A stretch of DNA of 64,000 nt from PALSA-555 sp963731625 (GTDB lineage: Bacteria; Actinomycetota; Acidimicrobiia; IMCC26256; PALSA-555), in NCBI GenBank assembly GCA_963731625.1, contig CAVSWH010000015.1:62001-126000 (forward strand), given 5' to 3'. The notes beneath the pieces were generated by a model. That model made no database searches. It had not been told where the DNA came from and worked only from the letters and a program-made list of their open reading frames with translations. The position numbers were made by a program, and so were the translations under genes. Positions 44,648 to 55,127 of this stretch are shown here, piece after piece. Within the stretch, counting starts at the first letter, position 1; every line of letters starts with the position of its first letter.

Positions 44648-46075
44648 TCACGACGCGGCGCGGATCCGGCCGCGGCGCTCGGCCTCGACGAGCGCGGCGT
44701 GGTCGCGGGCGGTCTGGTCGGCGTACGCCACGGCGAAGCGCGTGGCCGCCCGGTCGAAGGCCACGCCCTTGCCGAGGTAGCCGGCGATCTCGGCGGCGGC
44801 GCCGGTGCGGGCGTGGGCGCGGGCGAGCGTCCAGCCGCAGAGCTGCAGGTAGTCGGCGAGGACGCCGGCGCGCATCGTCGCGAAGTTCGCCGAGCCCTTC
44901 ATGTCGCGCAGCTGGCGCACGTAGTAGTCGAGGTGCTCGGCCTCGGCCCACCCGAGGAAGATGTCGCTGTCGGCCTGCATGATCCGCTGGCCGGCGACGA
45001 CCCGGCGGCCCTCCGACGCCGTCCAGAGCCCGCCCCACCACGGCGCGAGCACCGACCGGTCGGCCTCCTTCACCTGGAGGAACAGCGGCTCGTCCATGTC
45101 GCTCACGAGCAGCGCGACGTAGCAGCGGGTGCCGACGCTGCCGACCCCGACGGCCTTGCGGGCGAAGTCGCGCAGCTCGAAGCGGTCGAGCAGGACGCGG
45201 CGGTCGTCGGTGAGCGTGTCGCGGTAGGTGCGGACGAGTCGCTCGAGGTCGTGGCGATGCTCGGCGATGCCGTCGTGGGTGACGAGCGGCGGGTGGTCGA
45301 CGATGCGCCACGAGCCGGACTTGGTCAGCTCGGTGAGTGCCGGCAGCGCGGTCGCCGAGGTCTGGCGGCGGGCGAGCGTGAAGAGCTGCTCGAGCTGGGC
45401 GGGGGAGCGGCCGTGGCGCAGCACCCGCGTCGTGTGCTCGTCGACGTGGGAGTACCAGACGGCGAGCGCGGTGGACTCGCCGAGGTCGAGCATCGCCTTG
45501 CGGTACGCGCGGACGCCGGCCTCGGCGGCGGCCAGGCAGGCCGACTCGCCGATCCCCGCGTCGCGGCCCGCGACGACGGCGCTCGTCGCGAGGCGCTTCA
45601 CGTCCCACTCCCACGGGCCGGGCAGCGTCTCGTCGAAGTCGGTCACGTCGAAGATGAGGTGGCGCTCGGGGGTGGCGAAGACGCCGAAGTTCGCCACGTG
45701 GGCGTCCCCGCAGGCCTGCACCATGATCCCGGTCGCCGGCGTGGCCGCCAGGTCGTGGGCCATCACGACCGCCGCGCCCCGGAGGAACGCGAACGGGGAC
45801 GCGAGCATCCGCTGCCACCGCAGCGGGACGAGCTCGGGCACCCGTCGGCGGTTCTGCTCCTCGAGGAGCGTGACCGGGTCCGCCCGGTCGGCGGGCGGCG
45901 TCCACGCGGCGTGGCTCGAGCGCGGCACGTCGGCCCGGCGGTCCCGCCCGGCTGCTCGCCGCGGCGCCGACGCGCGCCGCGCGTCCCCCGCCCGCGTCTC
46001 CGATGTCGACGTGATCTCCCGACCGTACCGGCGGACGGCGCAGGGGCGCCCCCCGGGGCCGGGGCGGGGTCTCAC
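44648..46075 (-). CDS. DUF2252 family protein
   Basis: A 475-residue protein. The family motifs include VPRSSHAAWTPPADR, ELVPLRWQRMLASPFAFLRGAA, the kinase-like CGDAHVANFG and FDVTDFDETLPGPWEWD, then RDMKGSAN. The DAH and DFDE elements resemble aminoglycoside-kinase-type folds; the substrate is unknown. A GTG at 46075 gives a usual-length N-terminus; a GTG at 45928 starts just before VPRSSHA. Confidence 0.82.
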   Translation of the reverse strand: MRPRPGPGGRPCAVRRYGREITSTSETRAGDARRASAPRRAAGRDRRADVPRSSHAAWTPPADRADPVTLLEEQNRRRVPELVPLRWQRMLASPFAFLRGAAVVMAHDLAATPATGIMVQACGDAHVANFGVFATPERHLIFDVTDFDETLPGPWEWDVKRLATSAVVAGRDAGIGESACLAAAEAGVRAYRKAMLDLGESTALAVWYSHVDEHTTRVLRHGRSPAQLEQLFTLARRQTSATALPALTELTKSGSWRIVDHPPLVTHDGIAEHRHDLERLVRTYRDTLTDDRRVLLDRFELRDFARKAVGVGSVGTRCYVALLVSDMDEPLFLQVKEADRSVLAPWWGGLWTASEGRRVVAGQRIMQADSDIFLGWAEAEHLDYYVRQLRDMKGSANFATMRAGVLADYLQLCGWTLARAHARTGAAAEIAGYLGKGVAFDRAATRFAVAYADQTARDHAALVEAERRGRIRAAS

Positions 46076-46139
46076 GTCCCGTCGGTAGGCTCGACGAGCA
46101 CCCCGGGCGCGCCCCGCGCCCGGGCGTCGCCGCGCGCCC

Positions 46140-49100
46140 ATGCCCGACACACCCCCGCTCGCCGACCTGGCGCCGCTGCTCCGCGACGACGCGGCGGTGC
46201 GCGCCGTCGTGGCGCGCGCCCCCACGGTCGCCGTGCCGGCGAGCGCCCGGGCCCTCTTCGTCGCCGCCCTCGCCGGGGTGAGCACCCGCCGGCCGATCCT
46301 CGTCGCCGTCCCCACGGGCGCCGAGGGGGAGCGGCTGGCCCACGACCTGCGCTGCTTCCTCGACCCGGCGACCGTCGAGTGGTTCCCCGCCTGGGAGACG
46401 CTGCCGTTCGAACGCGTGTCCCCGGCGCTCGAGACGATGGGCCGGCGCCTGCGGGTGCTCTGGCGCCTGCGGCGCGGCGGTGACCTCCGACCCCGCGTCG
46501 TCGTGGCGCCCGTGCGCGCCCTCGTGCAGCGCCTCGGGCCCCACGTCGAGGACGCCGAGCCCGTCGCCGTGCGGACCGGCGAGACGCTCGACCGCGACGA
46601 GCTGGTGGAGCGGCTCGTCGCGCTCGGCTACCGGCGCGAGTACCAGGTCGAGGCGCGCGGCGAGGTGGCGGTCCGCGGGTCGATCGTCGACGTGTACCCG
46701 GTCACCGACGACCACCCGGTGCGCGTCGACCTGTGGGGCGACGACGTCGAGCGGCTCTCCGCGTTCTCGGTCGCCGACCAGCGCTCCACCCGAGACCTCG
46801 AGTCGGTGCTCGTGTTCCCCGCCCGGGAGCTGCTCGCCACCCCGGAGGTGCGCGAGCGCGCCGCCGCGCTGGTCACGCGGGCCCGGTGGGGCGCCGAGCA
46901 GTGGGAACGCCTCGCCGAGGGGCAGCACTTCGACGGGATGGAGTCGTGGCTGCCCTGGCTCACGCCCGACGAGCGCCTCCTGCCCGACCTGCTCGACGCG
47001 GAGGCCCTCGTGCTCGTGTGCGAGCCGACGCGGCTACGCGACCGCGCCCAGGAGCTCGTCGACGAGGAGGAGGCGCTGGCGTCGGCGCTCGCCCAGACGT
47101 GGGGCGCGTCCGGGACGTTCCCGCGGCTGTCGCTGCCGTTCGAGCGCGTCCTCGCCCAGACGCGGGCGGGGGCCACGGCGGTGCTCGCCACCCCCGAGGG
47201 CCCGGACACCGCGCACCTCGCCGGGACGACGTTCGCCCCCCTCGCCGGTGACACCGACGGGCTGACCCGCCGGCTGCGGACGCTCGCCGCCGACGGGTAC
47301 CGCGTCGTGCTCGCCGCCGAGGGCTCCGGCTCCGCCGACCGGCTCACCGAGGTGCTCGCCGAGGACGGCATCGCCGCGACCGCCGATGGGCACGCGCCCG
47401 GCGTCATCGGCGTCAGCGTCGCGCCGCTCGACCGCGGCGTCGTGCTCCCCGACGCGCGCCTCGCGCTCGTCGCCGAGGCCGACCTGACGGGGCGCCGACG
47501 CGTGCACCGTGCGCCGCGCGGCGCGCGACGCTCCGTCGACCTCTACGACGCGCTCGAAGCCGGCGACTACGTCGTGCACGCCACGCACGGGGTGGCGCGC
47601 TACGGCGGCATGGTGCAGCGGGCCATCGGCGGCGTGGCCCGCGACTACCTGCTCCTCGAGTACAAGGGCGGCGACAAGCTCTACGTCCCCACCGACCAGG
47701 TCGGAGTCGTGCGCCGCTACACGGGTGGCGAGACGCCGACGCTGCACAAGATGGGCGGCGCCGACTTCGAGCGCACGAAGTCGCGGGTGCGGGCCGCGAC
47801 GCGCGAGATCGCCCAGGAGCTCATCGTCCTGTACCGGCGGCGCCTCGTAAGCCCCGGCTTCGCGTTCTCACCGGACTCCGTCTGGCAGCGCGAGATCGAG
47901 GAGGCGTTCCCGTTCGAGGAGACCCCGGACCAGGCGCAGGCCATCGAGGACGTGAAGCGCGACATGGAGGCGCCGCGCCCGATGGACCGCCTCGTCTGCG
48001 GCGACGTCGGGTTCGGGAAGACCGAGGTGGCGCTGCGCGCCGCGTTCAAGGCCGTGCAGGACGGCAAGCAGGTCGCGGTGCTCGTCCCCACGACCCTGCT
48101 CGCCACCCAGCACGGCCAGACGTTCCGGGAGCGCTTCGCGAACTACCCGGTGCGGGTCGAGGTCCTCTCCCGGTTCCTCACCACCCGCCAGCAGCGCGAG
48201 GTCGTCGCGGCCGTCGCCGCCGGCTCGATCGACGTCGTCATCGGCACCCACCGGCTCCTCTCCGACGACGTCACGTTCCACGACCTCGGCCTGCTCGTCG
48301 TCGACGAGGAGCAGCGCTTCGGCGTCCAGCACAAAGAGCAGATCAAGGCACTGCGCACCGGCGTCGACGTCCTCGCGCTGTCGGCGACGCCGATCCCCCG
48401 GACCCTCGAGCTGTCTCTCACCGGCATCCGTGATCTCACGATGGTGAACACACCGCCCGAGGACCGCCAGCCGATCCTCACCTACGTCGGCGAGGACGAC
48501 GACCGCGCCGTCGCCGAGGCGATCCGGCGCGAGCTGCTGCGCGAGGGCCAGGCCTTCTTCGTGCACAACCAGGTGAAGGACATCGACTTCGTCGCCGAGC
48601 ACCTCCGCGACCTCGTGCCCGAAGCGCGGCTCGCCGTCGCGCACGGCCAGATGGACGAGTCCCGCCTCGAGCGGGTCGTGCTCGACTTCTGGGAGCGCGA
48701 GTACGACGTGCTTGTCTGCACGACGATCATCGAGAGCGGCCTCGACATCCCGACGGTGAACACGCTCATCGTGGACCGCGCCGACCGGCTCGGGCTCGCG
48801 CAGCTGTACCAGCTGCGGGGACGCGTCGGGCGCCGCGGCCAGCGTGCCTACGCGTACCTGCTCCACCCGCGCGAACCGGGCGCTGTCCGAGGAGGCGTAC
48901 GAGCGGTTGAAGACGATCGGTGAGTTCACCGAGCTCGGGTCGGGCTTCGCGATCGCGATGCGCGACCTCGAGCAGCGCGGCGCCGGGAACCTGCTCGGCT
49001 CCGACCAGTCCGGTCACATCGCCGCCGTCGGCTTCGACCTGTACTGCCAGCTCGTGACCGAGGCGGTCAGCGAGCTGAAGGGCGAGCCCGTCGAGGAGCC

Positions 49101-49557
49101 CGTCGAGGTGACGATCGACCTGCCGCTCGACGCGCACCTCCCGCGTGACTACGTGACCCGCGACGACGTGCGCATGGAGGCCTACCGGCGCCTCGCCGCG
49201 GTGCGCGACCCGGGCGACGTCGACGACGTGCGCGCCGAGTGGGAGGACCGCTACGGGCCGCCCCCAGCCCCCGCCGTCGCGCTGCTCGACGCGGCGCGAC
49301 TGCGCGCCGAGTGCGTCCGCCTCGGGATCCGCAGCGTCGCGTTCGCGGGCGGCGCCGCCCGGCTGCGCGGCCTCGAGCTGCGCACGTCGCAGGAGCTGCG
49401 GCTGCGCCGCCTCGCCCCCGGCGCGAAGGCGAGCCGCGAGGAGCTGCTCGTGCCCACCCGGGTGCCGCCGGCCGAGGTCGCGCCGACGCTCACCGCCTTG
49501 CTCGAGGAGCTGGTGCCCCGCGACCAAGGGGCCCCAGTAGGCTCCGCCGCGCCGTGA
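46140..49557 (+). pseudogene. mfd: Transcription-repair coupling factor, frameshifted near 3' end
   Basis: Mfd releases stalled RNA polymerase and recruits UvrA. The gene is full length (about 1,139 codons) but lies in two frames. The first frame (46140-48923) holds the UvrB-like region, the RNAP-interaction domain (YVVHATHGVARYGGM), the helicase P-loop CGDVGFGKTEVA and DEEQRFGV, and breaks after YAYLLHPRE. The rest continues from RALSEEAYERLKTIGEF in the next frame, including RGAGNLLGSDQSGHI and the TRCF domain, to 49557. One extra C in GAACCGGGCG (48874-48883) explains it. A sequencing error or a recent mutation is likely. Confidence 0.85.
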
Positions 49558-50507
49558 AGCGACTCCCCGTCCTCGCCGCCGCGCTCGGCGTCCTCGCACT
49601 CGCCGGCGGCTTCGCCGCGTACGTCGCGGTCGGCAGCGGCGCGCCGGCGTTCACGGTGAACGGCCACACCGTGTCGCAGGCCGACGTGGACAGCGAGCTG
49701 ACTGCCCTCACCGACAATGCCGCGTTCGCCAAAGCGATCAAGCAGTCCGGCAGCCAGGCCCTCTCGACCCAGCCCGGCTCGATCGTCTCCAGCTACACCG
49801 CCGGCTGGCTGTCGCTGCGCATCGTCCAGACCTTGGTCGACGACACGATCACCCAGCACCACCTCGCGGTGACGACGGCCGACCGGTCCCAGGCGGACGG
49901 GCTCGCGGTGAGCCTCCTCGGCAGCGAGGCCGTGCTGCGCACGCTCCCGTCGTCGTTCCGCGCCGACCTCCAGGCCCGATTCGCACGGATCGTCGCGGTG
50001 CGCGACGACGACCTCGCCCGCCACACGGCGCGGCTGCACGCCGCGGCGCTCGCGACCTGCCCGTCGCACCGCTTCGTGGCCCATATCTTGGTGAGCAGCC
50101 AGGCCGAGGCGGTGGCGATCGCCGGCCAGCTCGCGGCCGGCGCCGACTTCGCGACCCTCGCCCGCCAGCACTCGATCGACGGCGGCTCGGCCGTGCAGGG
50201 TGGCGAGCTCGGCTGCCTCGACAACCAGCAGTTCGTCACCGGATTCGAGCAGGCCGCGCAGACCCAGCCGATCGGGCAGGTGTCGGCACCGGTGCAGACC
50301 CAGTTCGGCTTCCACCTCATCCTCGTGCGCGACCAGCCCCAGACCGCTGACCTCGAGAGCCTCGCCCTGGGCGACGTGCTCGGTCTCGCCCGCGGCGCGC
50401 AGGTGACGCTCGACCCGCGCTACGGCACGTGGGACCGGCGCAACGGCCGCGTCGTCCCGCCGGGCGCGTCGAGCCGCGGCGCGGCCGCCCCCGCCCCGTC
50501 GGGCTGA
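49554..50507 (+). CDS. SurA/PrsA-like peptidylprolyl isomerase (parvulin), exported
   Basis: A 317-residue protein. A GTG start overlaps the mfd stop (GTGA). One N-terminal hydrophobic segment (LPVLAAALGVLALAGGFAAY) exports or anchors it. A SurA-N-like helical region (VNGHTVSQADVDSEL) and a parvulin domain (HILVSSQAEAVAIAGQL, QHSIDGGSAVQGGELG, PVQTQFGFHLILV) follow. A Pro/Ala tail ends it. Extracytoplasmic folding role. Confidence 0.9.
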   Translation: MKRLPVLAAALGVLALAGGFAAYVAVGSGAPAFTVNGHTVSQADVDSELTALTDNAAFAKAIKQSGSQALSTQPGSIVSSYTAGWLSLRIVQTLVDDTITQHHLAVTTADRSQADGLAVSLLGSEAVLRTLPSSFRADLQARFARIVAVRDDDLARHTARLHAAALATCPSHRFVAHILVSSQAEAVAIAGQLAAGADFATLARQHSIDGGSAVQGGELGCLDNQQFVTGFEQAAQTQPIGQVSAPVQTQFGFHLILVRDQPQTADLESLALGDVLGLARGAQVTLDPRYGTWDRRNGRVVPPGASSRGAAAPAPSG

Positions 50508-51997
50508 TGCCGCCCCGGGGTCGGGTGGTCGTCGTCGGGCTCGGCCCGGCCGGCGCCGACCTCGTCCTCCCCGCCGCACGCGCCGCGCTCGAGGCCGCCC
50601 CGGCGCGCCTGGCGCGCACGGCCCGCCATCCGGCCGTCACCCAGCTCCGCGCCGAGGGACTCGCCCTCCCCGCGCTCGACGACCGCTACGACGACGCCGA
50701 GGACCTCGAGGGCGCCTACCGGGCCATCGTCGAGACGGTCGTGGGAGCGGCGGCCGAGCACGACGAGGTCGCGTACGCGGTGCCGGGCAGCCCCGCCGTG
50801 GCGGAGCGCACGGTCGCCCTGCTCCACGAGGCGGCGGACGCCGGCGAGATCGAGCTGCGCGTCGTCGCCGGGCTCTCCTTCGCCGACCTGGCGTGGACCC
50901 GGCTGGGCGTCGACCCGCTCGAGGACCTCGCCCGTGTCGTCGACGGCCGCGCCCTCGAGTCCGCCGGGCTCGATCTCGGCGGCACCCTCCTCGTCGCGCA
51001 GTGCGACGACCCCTTCGTGCTCGGTGACGCCAAACTCGCGCTGCTCGACCACGCCGACCCGACCACGCCCGTCACCGTCCTGCGCCACCTCGGGCTGGCC
51101 GACGAGACCGCGACGACCGTCCCGCTCGGCGAGCTCGACCGTGTCGCACCCGACCACCTCACGACGCTCGCCCTCACCCTGCCGAGCCCGGCGCCGGGCC
51201 TCGAGCTGGCCCGGCTCCTCGAGCTCGCCCGGACGCTGCGCCGCCCGGGCGGCTGCCCGTGGGACGCGGAGCAGACCCACCACTCGCTCACCCGCTACCT
51301 GCTCGAGGAGGCCTACGAGGTCGTCGAGGCCGTCGAAGCCCTCCCCGCCGCGGCGCCCGGCGGCGCCGACGCCGACGACCCGGCCTACGCCGCGCTCGTC
51401 GACGAGCTCGGGGACCTGCTCTACCAGGTGATCTTCCACGTCGTGCTCGCCGAGGAGATCGGCGCGTTCGGGCTCGGCGACGTGGAGCGGGGCATCCACG
51501 ACAAGCTCGTGCGCCGCCACCCGCACGTCTTCGGCCCGGTCGACGCCGCGACGGTCGACGACGTGATGCGCAACTGGGAGCAGATCAAGAAGGAGGAGAA
51601 GGCCACCGACTCCGTCGTCGCGGGCATCACGCCGGGACTCCCCTCGCTGCTCTACGCGCACAAGCTGTTCCGCAAGGCCACGGCGATCGGTCTCGCGCCG
51701 GCCGACGCCGCGACGTCGCTCGACGGCATCGAGGCGGCCGCGGAACGGCTCCGGGAGCAGGGGGACGAGGCCACGCTCGGCGAGCTGCTCGCCGCCGCGG
51801 TCCAGCTTGCCCGCGCGCTCGGCGTCGACGCCGAATCTGCTCTCCGCGGCTGGTCGGCGCAGTTCCGGGCCCGCGTCGAGGCGGTGGAGCGCGACGCGGC
51901 TCGCGACGGCGTCGACCTGCACCGCCTCGACGCGGCCGCGCTCGCCGCACGCTGGGCTGTGCCCGAGGCGCGGCCCGCGCCGCGCCTCAGAAGGTGA
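50507..51997 (+). CDS. mazG: YabN-type tetrapyrrole methylase-MazG fusion protein
   Basis: A 496-residue protein. Residues ~1-220 are a SAM-dependent tetrapyrrole methylase-like domain (VVVVGLGPAGADLVL, YAVPGSPAVAERTV); residues ~225-460 are MazG nucleoside triphosphate pyrophosphohydrolase (CPWDAEQTHHSLTRYLLEEAYE, DELGDLLYQVIFH, RHPHVFG, NWEQIKKEEK). It probably cleans up aberrant NTPs. The ATG shares its A with the preceding TGA. Its 3' end overlaps the convergent P450. Confidence 0.93.
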   Translation: MPPRGRVVVVGLGPAGADLVLPAARAALEAAPARLARTARHPAVTQLRAEGLALPALDDRYDDAEDLEGAYRAIVETVVGAAAEHDEVAYAVPGSPAVAERTVALLHEAADAGEIELRVVAGLSFADLAWTRLGVDPLEDLARVVDGRALESAGLDLGGTLLVAQCDDPFVLGDAKLALLDHADPTTPVTVLRHLGLADETATTVPLGELDRVAPDHLTTLALTLPSPAPGLELARLLELARTLRRPGGCPWDAEQTHHSLTRYLLEEAYEVVEAVEALPAAAPGGADADDPAYAALVDELGDLLYQVIFHVVLAEEIGAFGLGDVERGIHDKLVRRHPHVFGPVDAATVDDVMRNWEQIKKEEKATDSVVAGITPGLPSLLYAHKLFRKATAIGLAPADAATSLDGIEAAAERLREQGDEATLGELLAAAVQLARALGVDAESALRGWSAQFRARVEAVERDAARDGVDLHRLDAAALAARWAVPEARPAPRLRR

Positions 51998-53234
51998 CCG
52001 GCAGCTCGTCCACGCCGCGCAGCACCATCCGCCCGTTCCAGCGCGGCGTCTCGTCGCGGAGCGCGAGCCGCGGGAAGCGGCGGACCAGTGTCGGGACGGC
52101 GACCCGCGCCTCGGCGCGGGCGAGCACCGCGCCCAGGCAGTGGTGGATGCCGCCACCGAAGGAGATGTGGTGGGGCGCCTCGCGGCGGCGCAGGTCGAGC
52201 TGCTCGGCGCTCGACCCGAAGTGCTCGGGATCGCGGTTCGCCGCCCCGAGGCACGTGAAGAGGAAGGTGCCAGCGGTGACGTCCGCGCCGCCGAGCTCGA
52301 AGTCGGCGAGCGCGACGCGTCGGGAGAACTGGACCGGGCTGTCGTAGCGGAGGAGCTCCTCGACGGCGTTGCCGTCGAGTGCCGGGTCCGCCCGCAGCCG
52401 CGCGAGCTGGTCGGGGTGGCGCAGCAGCGCGAGCGTGCCGTTGCCGATGAGGTTCACGGTGGTCTCGTGCCCGGCGAGGTAGAGGAGCACGACCTGGTCA
52501 CGCAGCTCGGCGGGTGAGAGCCGGTCGCCCTCCTCCTCGGCGGCGATGAGCGCGCTCAGCAGGTCGTCGGCCGGGTGGCGCCGCTTCCACGCGATGGCGG
52601 CGTCGACGTGCTCGGTGATGTGGTCGCCCGCGTCCATGATCCCGGGCAGCTCCTCGGGCACCACGATCGGCTCGAGCGACTTCACGAGGGTGTGTGACCA
52701 GCCGCGCAGCTCGGTCCGGTCGTGCTCGGGCATGCCGAGCATCTCGGAGATCACCGCGAAGGGCAGCGGGAAGGCGAGGTCGGCGATGACGTCCATCTCG
52801 CCGCGCGGCGCGACCGTGTCGAGCATCCCGTCGACGAGCGCCTGGACCCGGGGGACGAGCGCCTCGACGCGCCGCGGCGTGAACGCCTGCTGGGCGAGGC
52901 GGCGGATGCGGGTGTGGTCCGGCGGGTCGATGTTGAGCATGGCGCGGCTGCCGCGCTCGCCCCGCTCGATGCCGGCGGCCTCGAGCACGGCGCTGCGCGG
53001 CATGGCGGTGGCGTTGCGCTCCTCGACCGAGAGGGTCGGGTCGCGGAGCAGCCGGGAGCAGTCCTCGTAGCGGGTGACCGTCCACGGGCCGATCGGGCTC
53101 TGGTGGACCGGGGCGATGGCCCGCAGGGCCCGGTACTGGGCGTAGGGATCGTCGAAGAAGCCCGGGGCGAACGGGTTCAGGCCGATCTCGGCGATCGATG
53201 CCGTCCCCGCTTCGTCGTGCACCACGTCGGCCAC
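51987..53234 (-). CDS. Cytochrome P450
   Basis: A 415-residue bacterial class I P450. I-helix LAGHETTVN, ExxR in EELLRYDSPVQ, and the heme loop ISFGGGIHHCLGAVLARAEA with its cysteine ligand. It begins FAPGFFDDPYAQYRALR, similar to actinobacterial CYP107/CYP125-like families. No ferredoxin gene is adjacent. GTG start; substrate unknown. Confidence 0.93.
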   Translation of the reverse strand: MADVVHDEAGTASIAEIGLNPFAPGFFDDPYAQYRALRAIAPVHQSPIGPWTVTRYEDCSRLLRDPTLSVEERNATAMPRSAVLEAAGIERGERGSRAMLNIDPPDHTRIRRLAQQAFTPRRVEALVPRVQALVDGMLDTVAPRGEMDVIADLAFPLPFAVISEMLGMPEHDRTELRGWSHTLVKSLEPIVVPEELPGIMDAGDHITEHVDAAIAWKRRHPADDLLSALIAAEEEGDRLSPAELRDQVVLLYLAGHETTVNLIGNGTLALLRHPDQLARLRADPALDGNAVEELLRYDSPVQFSRRVALADFELGGADVTAGTFLFTCLGAANRDPEHFGSSAEQLDLRRREAPHHISFGGGIHHCLGAVLARAEARVAVPTLVRRFPRLALRDETPRWNGRMVLRGVDELPVTF

Positions 53235-53290
53235 GCCTCGAGTGTACGGACGCCTCGACGCGCCCGGAGGTGTCCGGTTTGTTCCGTCCC

Positions 53291-53318
53291 TTGCGCCTCG
53301 CCGTCCCGCGGCTACATT
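53291..53318 (+). promoter_or_regulatory. Putative eno promoter
   Basis: TTGCGC (53291-53296), a 16-base spacer, then TACATT (53313-53318). It lies about 60 bases before the enolase ATG, in the gap between divergent P450 and eno genes. Confidence 0.45.
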
Positions 53319-53376
53319 CGGGCCTCCAACCACACGAGCCACACAGGCCACAGGCCCGGGGGATGGCGGTCGGGTC

Positions 53377-54675
53377 ATGAGTGAGATCGTCGAGGTGATC
53401 GGCCGCGAGGTGCTCGACTCGCGCGGCAACCCCACGGTCGAGGCCGAGGTCGTGCTCGCGTCGGGCGCCGAAGGGCGCGCGATCGCGCCGAGCGGCGCGA
53501 GCACCGGCGCGCACGAGGCCGCCGAGCTGCGCGACGGCGGCGAGCGCTACGGCGGCCAGGGCGTCCTTGCCGCCGTCGGACACGTCAACGGTGAGATCGC
53601 CGACACGGTCACGGGCCTCGAGGGGGCGGACCAGCGCCTCCTCGACGACGAGCTCGTCGTACTGGACGGCACCCCGAACAAGGGCCGGCTCGGTGCGAAC
53701 GCGCTCCTCGCGGTGTCGCTCGCCGTGGCGAAGGCGTCGGCGGACGAGGCCGGGCTGCCGCTCTACCGCTACCTCGGCGGTGTCGACGCGCACGTGCTCC
53801 CGATGCCGCTGCTCAACGTCCTGAACGGCGGCCGCCACGCCGACTCGAACGTCGACGTGCAGGAGTTCATGCTCGCCCCCGTCGGCGCGGCGAGCTTCGG
53901 GGAGGCGCTGCGCTGGGGCGCCGAGACGTACCACCGCCTCGGCCGCCTGCTGCACGACCGCGGGCTCAGCACCGGCCTCGGGGACGAGGGCGGGTTCGCG
54001 CCGAGCCTCGACACGAACGAGCAGGCCTTCGAGCTGCTCGTCGAGGCGATCACCGCCGTGGGCCTGGAGCCGGGCCACGACGTCGCGCTCGCCGTCGACG
54101 TCGCCGCCACCGAGCTGTATCGCGACGGCGCCTACCAGCTCGCCGGTGAGGGCCGGACCTTCCCGGCGGGCGACTGGGTCGAGTACCTGCGCGGCCTCTG
54201 CGAGCGGTTCCCGCTCGTGTCGATCGAGGACGGGATGGCCGAGGACGACTGGGACGGCTGGGCTGCGCTCACGGGCCGGCTCGGCGCGCGCCAGCTCGTC
54301 GGCGACGACGTGTTCGTCACCAACCCCGAGCGCCTCCGCGCCGGCATCGACCGCGGCGTCGCCAACTCGATCCTCATCAAGGTGAACCAGATCGGCACGC
54401 TCTCGGAGACGCTCGACACGATGCTGCTCGCCTCGCGCCACGGCTACACGAGCGTCGTGTCGCACCGCAGCGGCGAGACCGAGGACACCACGATCGCCGA
54501 CCTGGCCGTCGCGACGAACTGCGGGATGATCAAGGCCGGCGCGCCGGGACGCACCGACCGCGTCGCCAAGTACAACCAGCTGCTGCGCATCGAGGACGAG
54601 CTCGGCGGCGTCGCCGCCTACCTCGGTGGCGCGGCGCTCGCCGGCGCGGGCCGGGGGCCTGAGCAACGTGGCTGA
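53377..54675 (+). CDS. eno: Enolase
   Basis: A 432-residue glycolytic enzyme (2-phosphoglycerate to phosphoenolpyruvate). Motifs: REVLDSRGNPTVE, PSGASTGAHEA, GDEGGFAPSLD (general acid Glu), SIEDGMAEDDW, ILIKVNQIGTL (catalytic Lys) and VSHRSGETEDTTIADLAV. Followed by ftsB overlapping by 8 bases, as usual in actinobacteria. Confidence 0.97.
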   Translation: MSEIVEVIGREVLDSRGNPTVEAEVVLASGAEGRAIAPSGASTGAHEAAELRDGGERYGGQGVLAAVGHVNGEIADTVTGLEGADQRLLDDELVVLDGTPNKGRLGANALLAVSLAVAKASADEAGLPLYRYLGGVDAHVLPMPLLNVLNGGRHADSNVDVQEFMLAPVGAASFGEALRWGAETYHRLGRLLHDRGLSTGLGDEGGFAPSLDTNEQAFELLVEAITAVGLEPGHDVALAVDVAATELYRDGAYQLAGEGRTFPAGDWVEYLRGLCERFPLVSIEDGMAEDDWDGWAALTGRLGARQLVGDDVFVTNPERLRAGIDRGVANSILIKVNQIGTLSETLDTMLLASRHGYTSVVSHRSGETEDTTIADLAVATNCGMIKAGAPGRTDRVAKYNQLLRIEDELGGVAAYLGGAALAGAGRGPEQRG

Positions 54676-55075
54676 GCGGCGCCGACGCCCGGCCGCGCCC
54701 CCGTCCCGCCGCCGCACGCGGCGCCGGTCGACCGCCGAGCCGAAGGCGGGTCGCCCCAGCGCGCGGGTTCGCCGCCGCCGGGCCGTGCTGGGCGCGACGC
54801 TCGCGGTCGTCGCCGTGGTGGGGCTGCTGTTCGCCTTCGGCTACCCCGTGCGCACCCTGCTGTCCCAGCGGGGCCAGATCAGCGCGGCGCAGCGTCACCT
54901 CGAGGACCTGCAGCACGCGACCGCGTCGCTGCAGCGCGAGGCGAAGCAGCTCCAGGGCAGCGCCGCGGTCGAGCGGATCGCCCGACAGCAGTACGGGCTG
55001 GTCCGCCCGGGCGAGACGCCCTACGTCCTCGTCCCGGCGGCGCCGCCGACGACCACGCCGCCGACCGTCCCGTAG
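54668..55075 (+). CDS. FtsB/DivIC family septum formation initiator
   Basis: A 135-residue bitopic protein. A ~45-residue Arg/Pro-rich cytoplasmic N-terminus, one helix (AVLGATLAVVAVVGLLFAFGY), then a coiled coil (QISAAQRHLEDLQHATASL) and the family motif ERIARQQYGLVRPGETPYVL. Links FtsL/FtsQ at the divisome. GTG start within the end of eno. Confidence 0.9.
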   Translation: MAERRRRPAAPPSRRRTRRRSTAEPKAGRPSARVRRRRAVLGATLAVVAVVGLLFAFGYPVRTLLSQRGQISAAQRHLEDLQHATASLQREAKQLQGSAAVERIARQQYGLVRPGETPYVLVPAAPPTTTPPTVP

Positions 55076-55127
55076 CGGGACCCGTCACCCGGTCGGGCCG
55101 CGACAGGCCCTCCGTAGACTGACGCCG

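Noticed and set aside
44565..46928. A 787-codon minus-strand frame
   Set aside because: It is a GC-bias shadow across DUF2252, mgtC and mfd; the translated sequence is low-complexity Arg/Pro.
48874..48883. Programmed frameshift in mfd
   Set aside because: No slippery heptamer, pseudoknot or stimulating Shine-Dalgarno is evident, and Mfd is not known to use one.
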